A stretch of 64,000 nt of DNA, taken from positions 120,855-184,854 of the forward strand of contig CAMLMH010000007.1 of NCBI GenBank assembly GCA_946481315.1, in the 5' to 3' direction. The DNA is from an uncultured Bacteriovorax sp. (lineage in GTDB: Bacteria; Bdellovibrionota; Bacteriovoracia; Bacteriovoracales; Bacteriovoracaceae). Every line of letters begins with the position of its first letter. The stretch's first letter is position 1. The notes under the pieces were generated by a model. The model was not told the DNA's origin, made no database searches, and was given only the letters and a program-made list of their open reading frames with translations. Position numbers and translations under genes: made by a program. Shown in pieces: positions 7,726 through 16,957 of the stretch.

Positions 7726-9783
7726 TTATCTTGAAGCTAGATCAGAAGGAATAACGAGCGAACCGGATTCTGGCTGAAAATAATCATTCATTTTATCAGC
7801 GATAGCTTTTTGCATACATCCCGGTAAATCATTTAGTGATACCACTAAAGATTCCCGTTTGTAGTCCGGATTAACAAACTTTCCGTCGTGTGAGATCATC
7901 AAAAGATTTTTATCATCTGCTCGGGTAAATGATTTATAAAGTACTCTGACTTTCATCTCCTGGATATCGTAATTCCACTCTTGAATAAACGGGCTAACCT
8001 TTCCCTGGTAAAGTGACGTTCCGGTGATAAGAACACCATCTTTATTTCCATTTAAGAATTCTTTTTTAATAGTCTGCGTTTTTGTATGTGGTTTATCTGT
8101 ATAAACGCATCGGAACTGATCCACATTCCATGTCAAATCGATCGCCTTAGGAACAAATCCTAATGGATAATAAGCAGCATAGGTAGAAGAATAAACACCG
8201 TTGCTGATTAGCTTTTGCTCATTAGCTATGCTCGCTGAAAGTCGGGAGTGATCAATCTTAGCATCTTTAAATTCAACTTTGCTGCCTAGCTTTAAAACGG
8301 AAGCAACAATAACTGAGTCCTCAACTGTAGATTGTGTGCCAATATTAAAATGATCAGCAACTACATTTGAATTTCTGACATTTACATCAGAAGCTGAAAC
8401 GAAAGATCCTTTATGTGTTTTAAATGTTGAATCCTGAAAATTATTACCTGTTCCTATGGCCACTGTAGAAGCTTCGATCGTAGTCTTAATTAGGCGAGTG
8501 TTTGATCCGGCCGAAAAACTTTCTGCTGTAGCATCCTGTCCCAGAATAACTTGATCAAATTCTGCATTATTATCTATGTTTAATTTTTTAGCATAAAGAG
8601 AACTGTTAACAATTACTACATTTCCGCCCAGCTTTGCTGTATCACTTCCAATGTTTGCACCGGTAGCAACTAAACCTTTTCCGCTACTAAAAAGTCCGGA
8701 GTTAATTGTCGTATTAGTTATTTTCGAATCCTCTCCGGTTGTAAAAGAATTGGTGAGGTTGCCGAGAATAACATCTTTAATCTTAGTTCGTGCTTTAAGT
8801 ATAATTTTTGAATTTGCTGTCGGTAAAATATTATATTGAGGATAACTTGTGTTGGTGTAATAAGTTAGACTAAGCTTCTCAACACTTGCCCCTTCTTCCA
8901 TGACCAGTGGTAATCGATAATCATTATAAAATTCTTTCACTGATGTGTTGGCAGCAATCTCAGATCCTTTTGTGACGACAGAATCAAGAGAAATAAATGC
9001 TGAATCATCAACTATTGCAGCGACGTGAACACGGCCGCCACCATTTTTATGAGCAATCCATTGAAAAGAATCATCATCCACTTCGCTGTTGCGTTTTTCG
9101 ATTTCTTCTATCGCAATATAGAAATCACTTAACAACTTCTGTTCACTTTCAGTTAACACGCGGTACTTTTTCTTAATCTGCTCTTTGTATAATGAGAGAT
9201 AGAGGTTAAGTCCCGTCGTGAATCGGGCAATGGCCGAATAATTTTTTCCGCCGTACTGATCACGTAATGTTGTCAGGCGTTCATGGATGAGAAGAAGTCC
9301 CTGATCCCGCAGGCTCAGACGGATAAAAAGAGGTTCAACAATAAAAGTTTCGTTACCAGCGGTACAGGCAACTTGTTGAATCATTGCACCGTTAGGAAGT
9401 TTATAAATTTTTCGCCCCCCGGGAGCACAGAATTGATTGAGCTCTTCCTGTGACTGAACACCATAAAAACGAAGATCATTGTTACGGGTAGCAAGTTCTG
9501 CAAGTGTTAAATTGATATCACTTTCTTTATCTGCAAAATCTTCAATTAAAAACGAGCTGGCCTTGTTGTATAGATTTATGACTTGCAGGATCCGCGGATT
9601 CATCGCTCTTAGCGGTGGCATGTTATTAGGTTGTGGAGCACCACTATCAATAAAAGGATCGGCCAGAACTACAGAATCATCCGGCAAAATGACCACGTCC
9701 CCACCCCCACCAACTGATGGTCCGGCATAGGCAAAAGAGGCCACGGTGGCAATAGCGACAATAATAAATTGCTTAGCTTTCAT
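7726..9783 (-). CDS. Large exported protein with beta-helix-like C-terminal half
   Basis: A 685-residue protein with a signal peptide (MKAKQFIIVAIATVASFAYA). The mature N-terminus begins with a glycine-rich GGGGDVVILPDDSVVLADPF stretch, followed by a helical region to about residue 240 containing LLLIHERLTTLRDQYGG. Residues about 260-530 are a run of short beta-strand units rich in Asn, Thr, Ser and Val (KLNIDNNAEFDQVILG, VEDSVIVASVLKLGSKVEF), as in right-handed beta-helix or hexapeptide-like solenoids. I do not recognise a named family. Secretion and the repeated strands suggest a surface, adhesive or carbohydrate-related role; function unknown. Monocistronic, facing the motor operon. Confidence 0.75.
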   Translation of the reverse strand: MKAKQFIIVAIATVASFAYAGPSVGGGGDVVILPDDSVVLADPFIDSGAPQPNNMPPLRAMNPRILQVINLYNKASSFLIEDFADKESDINLTLAELATRNNDLRFYGVQSQEELNQFCAPGGRKIYKLPNGAMIQQVACTAGNETFIVEPLFIRLSLRDQGLLLIHERLTTLRDQYGGKNYSAIARFTTGLNLYLSLYKEQIKKKYRVLTESEQKLLSDFYIAIEEIEKRNSEVDDDSFQWIAHKNGGGRVHVAAIVDDSAFISLDSVVTKGSEIAANTSVKEFYNDYRLPLVMEEGASVEKLSLTYYTNTSYPQYNILPTANSKIILKARTKIKDVILGNLTNSFTTGEDSKITNTTINSGLFSSGKGLVATGANIGSDTAKLGGNVVIVNSSLYAKKLNIDNNAEFDQVILGQDATAESFSAGSNTRLIKTTIEASTVAIGTGNNFQDSTFKTHKGSFVSASDVNVRNSNVVADHFNIGTQSTVEDSVIVASVLKLGSKVEFKDAKIDHSRLSASIANEQKLISNGVYSSTYAAYYPLGFVPKAIDLTWNVDQFRCVYTDKPHTKTQTIKKEFLNGNKDGVLITGTSLYQGKVSPFIQEWNYDIQEMKVRVLYKSFTRADDKNLLMISHDGKFVNPDYKRESLVVSLNDLPGCMQKAIADKMNDYFQPESGSLVIPSDLASR

Positions 9784-9900
9784 AAAATCATTCCTTAATG
9801 AACGTTGTATATTACTGGCGCACTTTCTAGCATCACCGAAACAGTAAAAATATTAATTTTTCATTAACCCTGTAAGTTTTTCTTAATCATCTGATTATTG

Positions 9901-9929
9901 TTGCTGGTGTATGTTGCTTAAAATACACT
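9901..9929 (+). promoter_or_regulatory. Possible sigma-70 promoter
   Basis: TTGCTG (9901-9906), a 17-base spacer and TACACT (9924-9929), each matching four of six consensus bases, about 24 bases before the start codon at 9953. Prediction by eye only. Confidence 0.35.
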
Positions 9930-9952
9930 CAATCTTCCAGGGGTAGCCAAAA

Positions 9953-10780
9953 ATGATTGATATCTATTTATATAAGAAACCAGCGGCCTATATCCGCGCC
10001 TATCTTGATTCACTTAGTGGATCCGAAAAAAGAGGTGCTCATCAAACATTGGCCGAAGCGCTGAGGATTTTTCCTTCTTATCTCTCACTAATTTTAAAAG
10101 AGGAGCGTCAGCTCAACCTTGATCAGGGGGTTTTACTTTCTGACTTTCTCAAATTGAAAAAAACTGAAAGACGCTATCTCTATCGGATGATTGAACTTGC
10201 CCGCGCTCAAAATTCCGAATTAAAAAAAGAAATAGAAACTGAGATGAGAGAGATGGCCGTTAAGGAAAACCAGATAGGCTCCCGAGTAGAAAAAGAAAAA
10301 TCCGGTCTGACTTTAGAGGAATCAGTTCATTTCTTTTCTAGCTGGAAATTCAGCGCCGTGCATTTGTTTGCGGCCATAAATGATCAGCTGAATCCTCAGC
10401 TTGTGTCCCGTAAACTAAATATTGAACTAAATGAAGCACGGGAAGTAATAGTATTTTTATTGAAGACCGGACTATGGAAGAAAAAAGCAAAAAGTGTGGA
10501 AATTGGTCCTGCGTTTATCCATCTTGATCATCACTCTGCACTTCTAAATCATCATCATACGAATTGGCGTATTAAGGCCACAGATCTGCATACGAAAATG
10601 GAAAAAGAAAAAGAACTTGCGTATAGCTTATGTGTGGCCCTCTCCCGGGAGGATGCTCTAAAAATTCGCAGTATTCTAATCAATGCCGTTTCTGACATCC
10701 GTAAAGTTGCTGATCCCTCGGAATCACAGGTACTCTATAACCTGAATATTGACTGGCTTAATTTGACCCGCGAATCTTGA
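9953..10780 (+). CDS. TIGR02147/DUF4423 family putative regulator
   Basis: A 275-residue cytoplasmic protein. The N-terminus (YKKPAAYIRAYLDS) and the helix-turn-helix-like segment TLAEALRIFPSYLSLILKEERQL (about residues 32-54) followed by LSDFLKLKKTERRYLYRMI are the hallmark of the TIGR02147 family, which is abundant in Bdellovibrionota and Fibrobacteres. The C-terminal half is the DUF4423 domain, ending in the typical SREDALKIRSILINAVSDI segment. Family members are presumed transcriptional regulators because of the XRE-like N-terminus; no target is known. An AGGGG site precedes the ATG. The histidine kinase gene follows on the same strand after about 100 bases, so a functional link is possible but not shown. 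Confidence 0.82.
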   Translation: MIDIYLYKKPAAYIRAYLDSLSGSEKRGAHQTLAEALRIFPSYLSLILKEERQLNLDQGVLLSDFLKLKKTERRYLYRMIELARAQNSELKKEIETEMREMAVKENQIGSRVEKEKSGLTLEESVHFFSSWKFSAVHLFAAINDQLNPQLVSRKLNIELNEAREVIVFLLKTGLWKKKAKSVEIGPAFIHLDHHSALLNHHHTNWRIKATDLHTKMEKEKELAYSLCVALSREDALKIRSILINAVSDIRKVADPSESQVLYNLNIDWLNLTRES

Positions 10781-10886
10781 GGATAGCTAAAGAGAACTTG
10801 TAGAATCTCAATTTCCACTCTTTCTTTTGATATAAAATTTACAATTCCTGTTTAGTAGAATAATTGTAATGTTAAAAGAAATCAGC

Positions 10887-12341
10887 ATGAAAAAAATCTC
10901 TACCTTCACGACCGTAGCTACTTTTGCTTCGACTATTTTAGGCGTTGGTCTGATTGCCATTGTTTCTTATTTTGTCATCTATGAACTGCAAAATGATTAT
11001 CTAAGAAAAGAGAAAAAAAATGCACTGGAAATTGCTCAAAAAGCACTTATTCTTCCGGTATGGAACTACGATGAAATCTACATTCAGGAAATTCTCAATT
11101 CTTTCATCGATGAACAAACAGTTCTCGCCATCAAAGTAACTGCTCTTGATAATGGAAAGGTTTTTTGGGCCAGAGCTCCTAAAGTAACAGATCAAAAACT
11201 ATCTCAGCTTCCCTACTTAGATGTTCTTAAAAACAAAATTAATTACCGTGGTCGCGAACTGGCCGAGATGGAAATTTACTACTCCACTGCACATTTTTTT
11301 GAGTCCTTTCATCAGTTGGGAGCGTTGATACTTCTTGCAACATTTCTTATGGCCGTGGGCCTTGCTTCACTGATGAATCACTTTATAAAGAAATGGATTA
11401 CAGCTCCGCTCAATGAAATCGCTGTGCATGCAAAAATGGCAGGTGAAGGGAACTATGATCTTTCTTTCAAAACAGATTATAAGGGCGAATTAAACATAGT
11501 AACCGAAGCCTTTAATGAAACTTTGACGGCCATTAAAAAAAGAGATCATCTGTTACTTCAACAAAATATGTTACTGGAAGACCTGGTTGAAAAAAGAACC
11601 AGAGAACGCGACCAGGAACGCCTAAAGAGCTTTCAAGCAAGCAGGCTTGCATCACTTGGAGAAATGGCAGGGGCAATAGCCCATGAAATAAATAATCCAT
11701 TGACCATTATTCAAAACTACAGCCGGATTATTACGCGTTCACTTCACGAGGGTCAACTGGACCTGGCACTCAAATCTCAGCGAATTCATCATATGAGCGA
11801 GAGAATTGCAAAAATTATTAAAGGGCTAAGAGCATTTTCCCGTGATGGAAAAAACGATGATCATCAAAACTACCCGGTTGAAAAACTTGTGGATGACCTG
11901 GCGTGCTTGTGTTCTTCCCGGGCGAAAGATCTCAACATTGATTTACAATTTTCATATAATCCCGATGACACTATTTATGTAAATGTGACACAAATCGGAC
12001 AAGTAATTATCAACTTAATTAATAATTCAATTGATGCAATTGAAGATAATTCTGTCAAATGGATACGGGTACGGATTGAAAGTGATCACGGGAAGGCGAA
12101 AATTTACGTGACTGACTCGGGAAATGGAATAAGTGCCGAACTACAGGATAAAATTATGGACCCATTCTTTACGACGAAAGCGATGGGTAAAGGAACTGGT
12201 TTAGGATTGAGTATCAGTCAGCGTATTGTCACTGAGCATGGTGGTGAGCTCTCTTATAATCAATATGCTCCGACAACAGAATTTATCATCAACCTGCCAA
12301 ATCAGCCGCAAAAAGAAAGTGCTCCTCAGGTTTTGCAATGA
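10887..12341 (+). CDS. Orphan membrane histidine kinase (HAMP-HisKA-HATPase)
   Basis: A sensor kinase with membrane helices near residues 10-30 and 145-165 that bracket a periplasmic domain of about 110 residues, followed by HAMP, a short coiled coil, HisKA (GEMAGAIAHEINNPL, phospho-acceptor His at about residue 266) and HATPase_c (NLINNSIDAIED, TDSGNGIS, GTGLGLSISQRI). All catalytic boxes are intact. Start: the ATG at 10887 gives a normal signal-anchor (MKKISTF); an in-frame ATG at 10869 would add six residues. No response regulator is encoded nearby. The next gene overlaps by ATGA, coupling the kinase to two periplasmic binding proteins, which suggests that a captured ligand controls the kinase. 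Confidence 0.9.
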   Translation: MKKISTFTTVATFASTILGVGLIAIVSYFVIYELQNDYLRKEKKNALEIAQKALILPVWNYDEIYIQEILNSFIDEQTVLAIKVTALDNGKVFWARAPKVTDQKLSQLPYLDVLKNKINYRGRELAEMEIYYSTAHFFESFHQLGALILLATFLMAVGLASLMNHFIKKWITAPLNEIAVHAKMAGEGNYDLSFKTDYKGELNIVTEAFNETLTAIKKRDHLLLQQNMLLEDLVEKRTRERDQERLKSFQASRLASLGEMAGAIAHEINNPLTIIQNYSRIITRSLHEGQLDLALKSQRIHHMSERIAKIIKGLRAFSRDGKNDDHQNYPVEKLVDDLACLCSSRAKDLNIDLQFSYNPDDTIYVNVTQIGQVIINLINNSIDAIEDNSVKWIRVRIESDHGKAKIYVTDSGNGISAELQDKIMDPFFTTKAMGKGTGLGLSISQRIVTEHGGELSYNQYAPTTEFIINLPNQPQKESAPQVLQ

Positions 12342-13090
12342 AACACTTTTTAATAACGATCTGCTTATTTGTTAGTTTTGCAACAGAAGCTTTTGCGCGT
12401 ACAACGATTAAAATCGGCGCTTATGACTTCCCTCCTTTTATCGAGTGGACTGAATCTAAACCGGATGGGTTACTGCCTGAGTTTATACTTATCCTCAACC
12501 GTATCCAGGACAAATTTACCTTTAAGTTGGTTGAAACGACTGCCAACCGCAGGTTTATGGACCTGAAGAGAAATCATTTTGACATTATTTTCTTTGAAGA
12601 CATTAACTGGGGCTGGGATAAAAACAAATTCATGATGTCTGATATTTTTTTAACTGGTGGTGAAATTTTTATTGCAAAAAATAAAACTGGCAGAACCCAA
12701 CAATACTTTGAAGAACTAAATTCTAAAACAATCCGTGCCTTCCTGGGTTACCATTATGCTTTTTTGAATTATTCCAATGACCCGCAGTTTTTAAAAAAAT
12801 GGAAACTGGAATTTACCAACAATCATCATGGCAACATTCTCTCGGTGATTAATGAGCGTTCAGATCTTGCTATTGTGACAAGGGAGTATCTGTTGATTGT
12901 TCTAAAGGAAAATCCGGAGTTCCGAAAACAACTTTTAATCTCTGAAAAACTCGATCAGGTTTATCAGATGGGCGCTGTTTTTAAATTAAACCCTAAAATT
13001 ACTGTTGAAGAAGTTAATCATATTCTGGACAAAGTTAAGGCCGATCAAAAATTCAAAACACTCTTTCAGGACTTTGTCGTTAAGATATGA
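12338..13090 (+). CDS. Periplasmic solute-binding protein, family 3-like, kinase-coupled
   Basis: A 250-residue protein with a signal peptide (MKHFLITICLFVSFATEAFA) and the type-2 periplasmic-binding fold of the SBP_bac_3 group: IKIGAYDFPPFIEW at the mature start, then GLLPEFILIL and a hinge near FDIIFFEDINWGW. No transporter genes accompany it. Its start overlaps the kinase stop (ATGA), and its stop overlaps the next binding protein's start, so the three are translationally coupled. I infer a sensory rather than an import role, possibly presenting a ligand to the kinase periplasmic domain. The ligand cannot be read from sequence; amino acids are usual for the family. Confidence 0.82.
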   Translation: MKHFLITICLFVSFATEAFARTTIKIGAYDFPPFIEWTESKPDGLLPEFILILNRIQDKFTFKLVETTANRRFMDLKRNHFDIIFFEDINWGWDKNKFMMSDIFLTGGEIFIAKNKTGRTQQYFEELNSKTIRAFLGYHYAFLNYSNDPQFLKKWKLEFTNNHHGNILSVINERSDLAIVTREYLLIVLKENPEFRKQLLISEKLDQVYQMGAVFKLNPKITVEEVNHILDKVKADQKFKTLFQDFVVKI

Positions 13091-13860
13091 AAAAAATAAT
13101 TTTTTACATCTTTATTCTCAAAAGTTTAGTCGCTCCTGCGCTCCATGCTCAGATCGTTATTAAGTTGTGTCATGAAAACGTGACAGTTTTCCCCTGGATT
13201 ATAGGCAGCAATAAAGGTCTTGCTCTTAAAGAAATCGAGCTTATTGAAAAAGATCTTAAAATAGATATCCAGTTGGTTCGCCAGCCATGGAAACGCTGTC
13301 AGATGGAAGGACAGGCGGGAAAAGTAGACGGTCTGATTGCCGCCAGCTACAACGAGGAAAGAGCTGCCTGGGGTCAATATCCGCTGTTACATGATGGCAG
13401 GCCAAATAGGGATAAAAGAATGCATACAGATAGTTTTTACGTTTATGTTCGTAAAGACAGTCCAATCAATTATCACGATGAGAAATTTCATCACTTAGGA
13501 AATAACCAAATCGGTGTCCAGTTAGGATATAGCGTTGGTAAAGATTTACAGGATATGGGCTATGAAATTCATTCTACTTTCAGCCGGTCACAAGACTTGT
13601 TTAAACAACTCGATCTGGGAGTTTTAAATGTGGCCGTTTTACAGAATCACGACGCTCTAAAAACTCTGGAGCAATTTCCGGAATTAAAACGCAATATCAA
13701 AAGAATCGATACGCCTTTTAAAATAAAAGATCAGTATATAATTTTTAATAAAACATTCTATCAAAATAATAAAAAACTGGCCGACTCAATCTGGGATTCA
13801 CTGGAAGATGCTCGAAAAAGCAAAGACTATCAGCTTTATGAATCCAAACTTTTAAAATAA
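13087..13860 (+). CDS. Second periplasmic solute-binding protein, kinase-coupled
   Basis: A 257-residue protein with a signal peptide (IFYIFILKSLVAPALHA). The mature part begins VIKLCHENVTVFPW and contains GLALKEIELIEKDLKIDIQLVRQPWKRC, which matches the SBP_bac_3-like layout of orphan binding proteins in this bacterial group, with a cysteine pair (residues about 27 and 77) that may form a disulfide. It overlaps the preceding gene by ATGA. It diverges strongly from its neighbour, so it probably binds a different ligand or a different conformational partner. The stop abuts the end of the convergent metalloprotease gene with no intervening base and no visible plus-strand terminator. Confidence 0.78.
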   Translation: MKKIIFYIFILKSLVAPALHAQIVIKLCHENVTVFPWIIGSNKGLALKEIELIEKDLKIDIQLVRQPWKRCQMEGQAGKVDGLIAASYNEERAAWGQYPLLHDGRPNRDKRMHTDSFYVYVRKDSPINYHDEKFHHLGNNQIGVQLGYSVGKDLQDMGYEIHSTFSRSQDLFKQLDLGVLNVAVLQNHDALKTLEQFPELKRNIKRIDTPFKIKDQYIIFNKTFYQNNKKLADSIWDSLEDARKSKDYQLYESKLLK

Positions 13861-14715
13861 TCAAATCGCTGTCATCCAGCATCGTGGCCGAAGGCCATGT
13901 GTATCGCCATTCTTTTTAGTACAGGCCCCCGAATGGCCTTCTGTTTTGGAAAGATCTTCATCGACACTTTTATCACAAAGGGCCCCCTGAAAAAAGGTAT
14001 CGAGACGACATTGAGCACCATTGTGGTCTTTTTCAATCATCATAACTTTTTTCTTATCGGGAGTTTCAAAAGCAATCGGTTTTTTCGTTTCGGTTAGCAC
14101 TTCGATAAATTTAGAAACTTCAAACCCGGCCAGGGCACTTCGCTGACAGATAAGCTGGTCCGCATGGTTGCTGAAGCTCTTTGCACATCCTTCAACGACT
14201 GCAGGGGAAACTTTTTTCGAAGCAAGAATAGCAGCATTATCTTCGCCTTCAAAAACGCGTCGGGCACATTTTAACGTCGCAAAATAGTCACTTTGTCCTT
14301 CAACTGAAGACCATTTGCGATCCACCTGGAAAGGCTGAGACTTTTTAGGATAACCACCTAAATGATGACCAAGTTCATGACAAACAACCATCAAAAAACC
14401 ATCCTCTGTCATTTGCGGATGACGAGCAAGACCACCATACATCGAGACATACCAGTCAGTTCCCCGGGACATATCCCTGGCGGCACTGGCGTTCACAGTA
14501 TTGTCTTCCCATTTCCGGTTAAAAATAAGACGAGCGCCCTGAGCTTCCACAATCGGAGCGTAAAGAGTATTCACTTTATCGATAACCGATTCAAATTGCT
14601 CCTTACTGATTCCAGTGGGATTGAGTTTATTTTCCGGAATGGAGAGGTTGTTGGACGGAACAAACGCCGAAGCATTCATTGAAAAAAAGATTGTGGGTAA
14701 TAATACTTTTAACAT
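13861..14715 (-). CDS. Exported zincin-like metalloprotease, topB-linked paralogue
   Basis: A 284-residue protein with a signal peptide (MLKVLLPTIFFSMNASA). The zinc motif HELGHHLGG is followed about 20 residues later by EGQSDYFATLKC, the pattern of gluzincins in which the Glu is the third ligand (compare E-x-E-A-D in M48). Conserved cysteines near the end (QCRLDTFFQGALCDKS, CTKKNGD, CW) suggest disulfides in a secreted enzyme. It is a divergent paralogue of the genes ending at 16958 and 18034. Its AGAGGA ribosome-binding site lies inside the last codons of topB, 5 bases upstream, so the two are probably co-transcribed. Peptidase activity is inferred from the motif only. Confidence 0.72.
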   Translation of the reverse strand: MLKVLLPTIFFSMNASAFVPSNNLSIPENKLNPTGISKEQFESVIDKVNTLYAPIVEAQGARLIFNRKWEDNTVNASAARDMSRGTDWYVSMYGGLARHPQMTEDGFLMVVCHELGHHLGGYPKKSQPFQVDRKWSSVEGQSDYFATLKCARRVFEGEDNAAILASKKVSPAVVEGCAKSFSNHADQLICQRSALAGFEVSKFIEVLTETKKPIAFETPDKKKVMMIEKDHNGAQCRLDTFFQGALCDKSVDEDLSKTEGHSGACTKKNGDTHGLRPRCWMTAI

Positions 14716-14720
14716 AATTT

Positions 14721-16877
14721 TTATCCTCTTGCTTCAAACTCGAATTCAACTTTCCCCTCTTTATTCATGGATAAAAAAGCGTTGAACGGTTTACCCGCTT
14801 TAGACTTAAAGCCTTTAATCAGGTCGGTTTTTTTATGAGTCATTAATTTTTTTATTTGTGCATCTGTGAGTTTTTTCTTAGCTACATATTTCCATATGGT
14901 GAATCCACATCCTTCTTTCCAGCGTGAACATGAAAAGGATTTAGGAAAATCCATAATCTGAGCCTTGCAAAGCGGACAATCGCCAAGGACTGAAGGGGCC
15001 GGTTTTGCTTTAGGGCCGAAAGTTTTCCCGCCGTAAGTTTTAGGCTTCGAAGGATCACGTTCAATTCCGGCGAAGGCTTTCCATTCGTTGGTCGCACTGT
15101 GGATGAAGTCATGGACATTATCCAGAAAGTCTAAATCGTCACACTCTCCTTCGGCCATAGAACTTAATGTCAGCTCAAGTTTTGCTGTCTGAGAAACACT
15201 GGTTAATTCTTTTGTCGAAGGCATATCTGCGAGTTTGTCGACCAGCAATATTCCCTTAGGTGTTGCTTTGAGAGATTTTGCTGAACGCTCAATATAGCTG
15301 CGTTTTAGAAGTGTTTCGATGATCTGAGCACGGGTGGCCTGAGTTCCCAGACCAATTTCAGTGCGGAAGATTTTTTTCAGATCGCTTTCTTCCACCAGTC
15401 TGGCGGGATTAGTCATGTCATAAAGCAATGAAGCTTCTGTATATTCAAAAGGAGGTTTAGTTTTTTTACTTTCAACTTCACCAGTGTGAAAGAGTCCTTC
15501 TTCTCCCAAAGTGAGCTCAGGAAGCAGCTCCTCGTTTTCTCTTCCTTCGAGAACTTTAAATCCCATCTCCAGGATTTTTTTCCCGCGCGCTTTAAAATTC
15601 TCATTTTCACATTCAATCTGCAGATCCGTTTCCAGGTAACGATGATTTTCCAGGAAGTTGGATATGAATCGTTTAAGTACGAGATGAAAAATTTTTCCTT
15701 CCGGCGAATTCTCATCTCCACTAAAATCTTTAAGCGGAATCAAACCATGGTGATCGGTCAGTCTGGAATCATCAAAAACCATTTTGTTCTTGACCGAGAC
15801 TTTAAAACCAGCAAATTTTTCAAAGTGTTCCGGATACAAATCTTTAAATTTATATACCAGGCCCTTAACCATATCAAAAGAAGAGGTGGCCATGACCTTG
15901 GAATCCGTCCGCGGATAAGAAAGACATTTGTAACGCTCATATAGTGATTGAGCCAGCTCCAGTGTTTTACTGGCCGAAAAACCAAACTGCATATTGGCCT
16001 GACGTTGTAATTCAGTCAATGAGTAAAGGCCCTGTGGGTAAGTGGTTTTCTCTGCCTGGTTTAAAACGGTAATGACGGCCTTTTTCTTTTCGCATTTTGC
16101 GAGAATGACATCAAAATCAGTTTTTTTATCTTTTCTTTTTTCGTCTTCTTTCTTTTTTGGATCAAACCAGTAAGCAGAAAACGATCCGTTTTTAAATTTA
16201 AATTGCGCTTTTAATTCAAAATAATCTTGCGGTACAAAGCTATCTATCGCTTTTCTTCTTTCAACTAATAAGCTAAGTACCGCGGTTTGTACTCTGCCGA
16301 CTGAAAATAAGTCGTTGAGCTTAATTGTCGCCAGTCGGGACAAGTTCATCCCCACAAGCCAGTCAGCTTTCTGGCGGGCGCGACCAGCAATAAAAAGCCG
16401 GTCAAAATCATAAAGAGGCTTAATTTTTTTTAATTCTTCGTGAATAACTTCTTTGGTGAGTGCAGCCGAAGTCCAGAAGCGATAAGCTTTATGTCTACTT
16501 TTAGCTTCATTTAAAATAAGACGAGCAATCAACTCACCTTCGCGACCGGCATCGGTTGCGACAATGACTTTGTCGATATCAGATCGTTTTAAAAGACGCT
16601 TAATCACGTCTAATTGCTTCTTAGTTTTAGGTTGTGCTTTGAATTTAAAATCTTCCGGTAAAATAGGAAGTGTGCTTAAGCTCCATTTTTTAAATTTTGG
16701 ATCATAGTCTTCCGGATCAAAAGGTGCCAGCAAATGGCCGATTGCCCAAGTGATGACATAATTATCATTTTCAATAAAGCCGTCTTGTTTTCCACTTGCT
16801 GAAAGAGCAAGAGCGAAGTCCCGGGCGACAGAAGGTTTTTCAGTGAGAATTAAAGTTTTAGTCATATTGCTTTTCAT
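14721..16877 (-). CDS. topB: DNA topoisomerase III
   Basis: A 718-residue type IA topoisomerase. The Toprim domain opens with LILTEKPSVARDFA and carries the acidic motif ATDAGREGELIARL; the catalytic tyrosine is in SYPRTDSK (residue about 321 from the listed start). The C-terminus has a zinc-ribbon-like CPLC/C/C cluster and a final repeat (LIKGFKSKAGKPFNAFL) typical of long TopB forms. It decatenates and relaxes underwound DNA. MTKTLIL at 16865 is an equally good start; neither has a strong ribosome-binding site. A metalloprotease gene follows after 5 bases, an unusual partner. The promoter must lie in the about 50 bases shared with the upstream terminator. Confidence 0.93.
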   Translation of the reverse strand: MKSNMTKTLILTEKPSVARDFALALSASGKQDGFIENDNYVITWAIGHLLAPFDPEDYDPKFKKWSLSTLPILPEDFKFKAQPKTKKQLDVIKRLLKRSDIDKVIVATDAGREGELIARLILNEAKSRHKAYRFWTSAALTKEVIHEELKKIKPLYDFDRLFIAGRARQKADWLVGMNLSRLATIKLNDLFSVGRVQTAVLSLLVERRKAIDSFVPQDYFELKAQFKFKNGSFSAYWFDPKKKEDEKRKDKKTDFDVILAKCEKKKAVITVLNQAEKTTYPQGLYSLTELQRQANMQFGFSASKTLELAQSLYERYKCLSYPRTDSKVMATSSFDMVKGLVYKFKDLYPEHFEKFAGFKVSVKNKMVFDDSRLTDHHGLIPLKDFSGDENSPEGKIFHLVLKRFISNFLENHRYLETDLQIECENENFKARGKKILEMGFKVLEGRENEELLPELTLGEEGLFHTGEVESKKTKPPFEYTEASLLYDMTNPARLVEESDLKKIFRTEIGLGTQATRAQIIETLLKRSYIERSAKSLKATPKGILLVDKLADMPSTKELTSVSQTAKLELTLSSMAEGECDDLDFLDNVHDFIHSATNEWKAFAGIERDPSKPKTYGGKTFGPKAKPAPSVLGDCPLCKAQIMDFPKSFSCSRWKEGCGFTIWKYVAKKKLTDAQIKKLMTHKKTDLIKGFKSKAGKPFNAFLSMNKEGKVEFEFEARG

Positions 16878-16890
16878 GCTGCTTTTTTAG

Positions 16891-16922
16891 CAAAAAAAAA
16901 GGGCCGGAAATAATTCCGACCC
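16891..16922 (-). terminator. Intrinsic terminator of the middle zincin gene
   Basis: Stem 16901-16909 with 16914-16922 and an ATAA loop. All nine positions pair on the minus strand, one of them as a G-T wobble, and nine T residues follow (the A run at 16892-16900). It separates the 16958-17839 gene from topB. Confidence 0.85.
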
Positions 16923-16957
16923 TCTTGTTTTAGCATTCTTTTTCAGCTTTGAAATTC

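Noticed and set aside
9479..9730. Plus-strand frame inside the exported solenoid gene
   Set aside because: Overlaps the signal-peptide region of a well-supported minus-strand gene and lacks any feature of its own.
13885..13897. TGGCC/GGCCA hairpin at the end of the topB-linked zincin gene
   Set aside because: Short stem inside coding sequence and no T tract; not a terminator.
15486..15944. 152-codon plus-strand frame opposite topB
   Set aside because: Antisense to a conserved topoisomerase with intact motifs; no signal, domain or promoter support.
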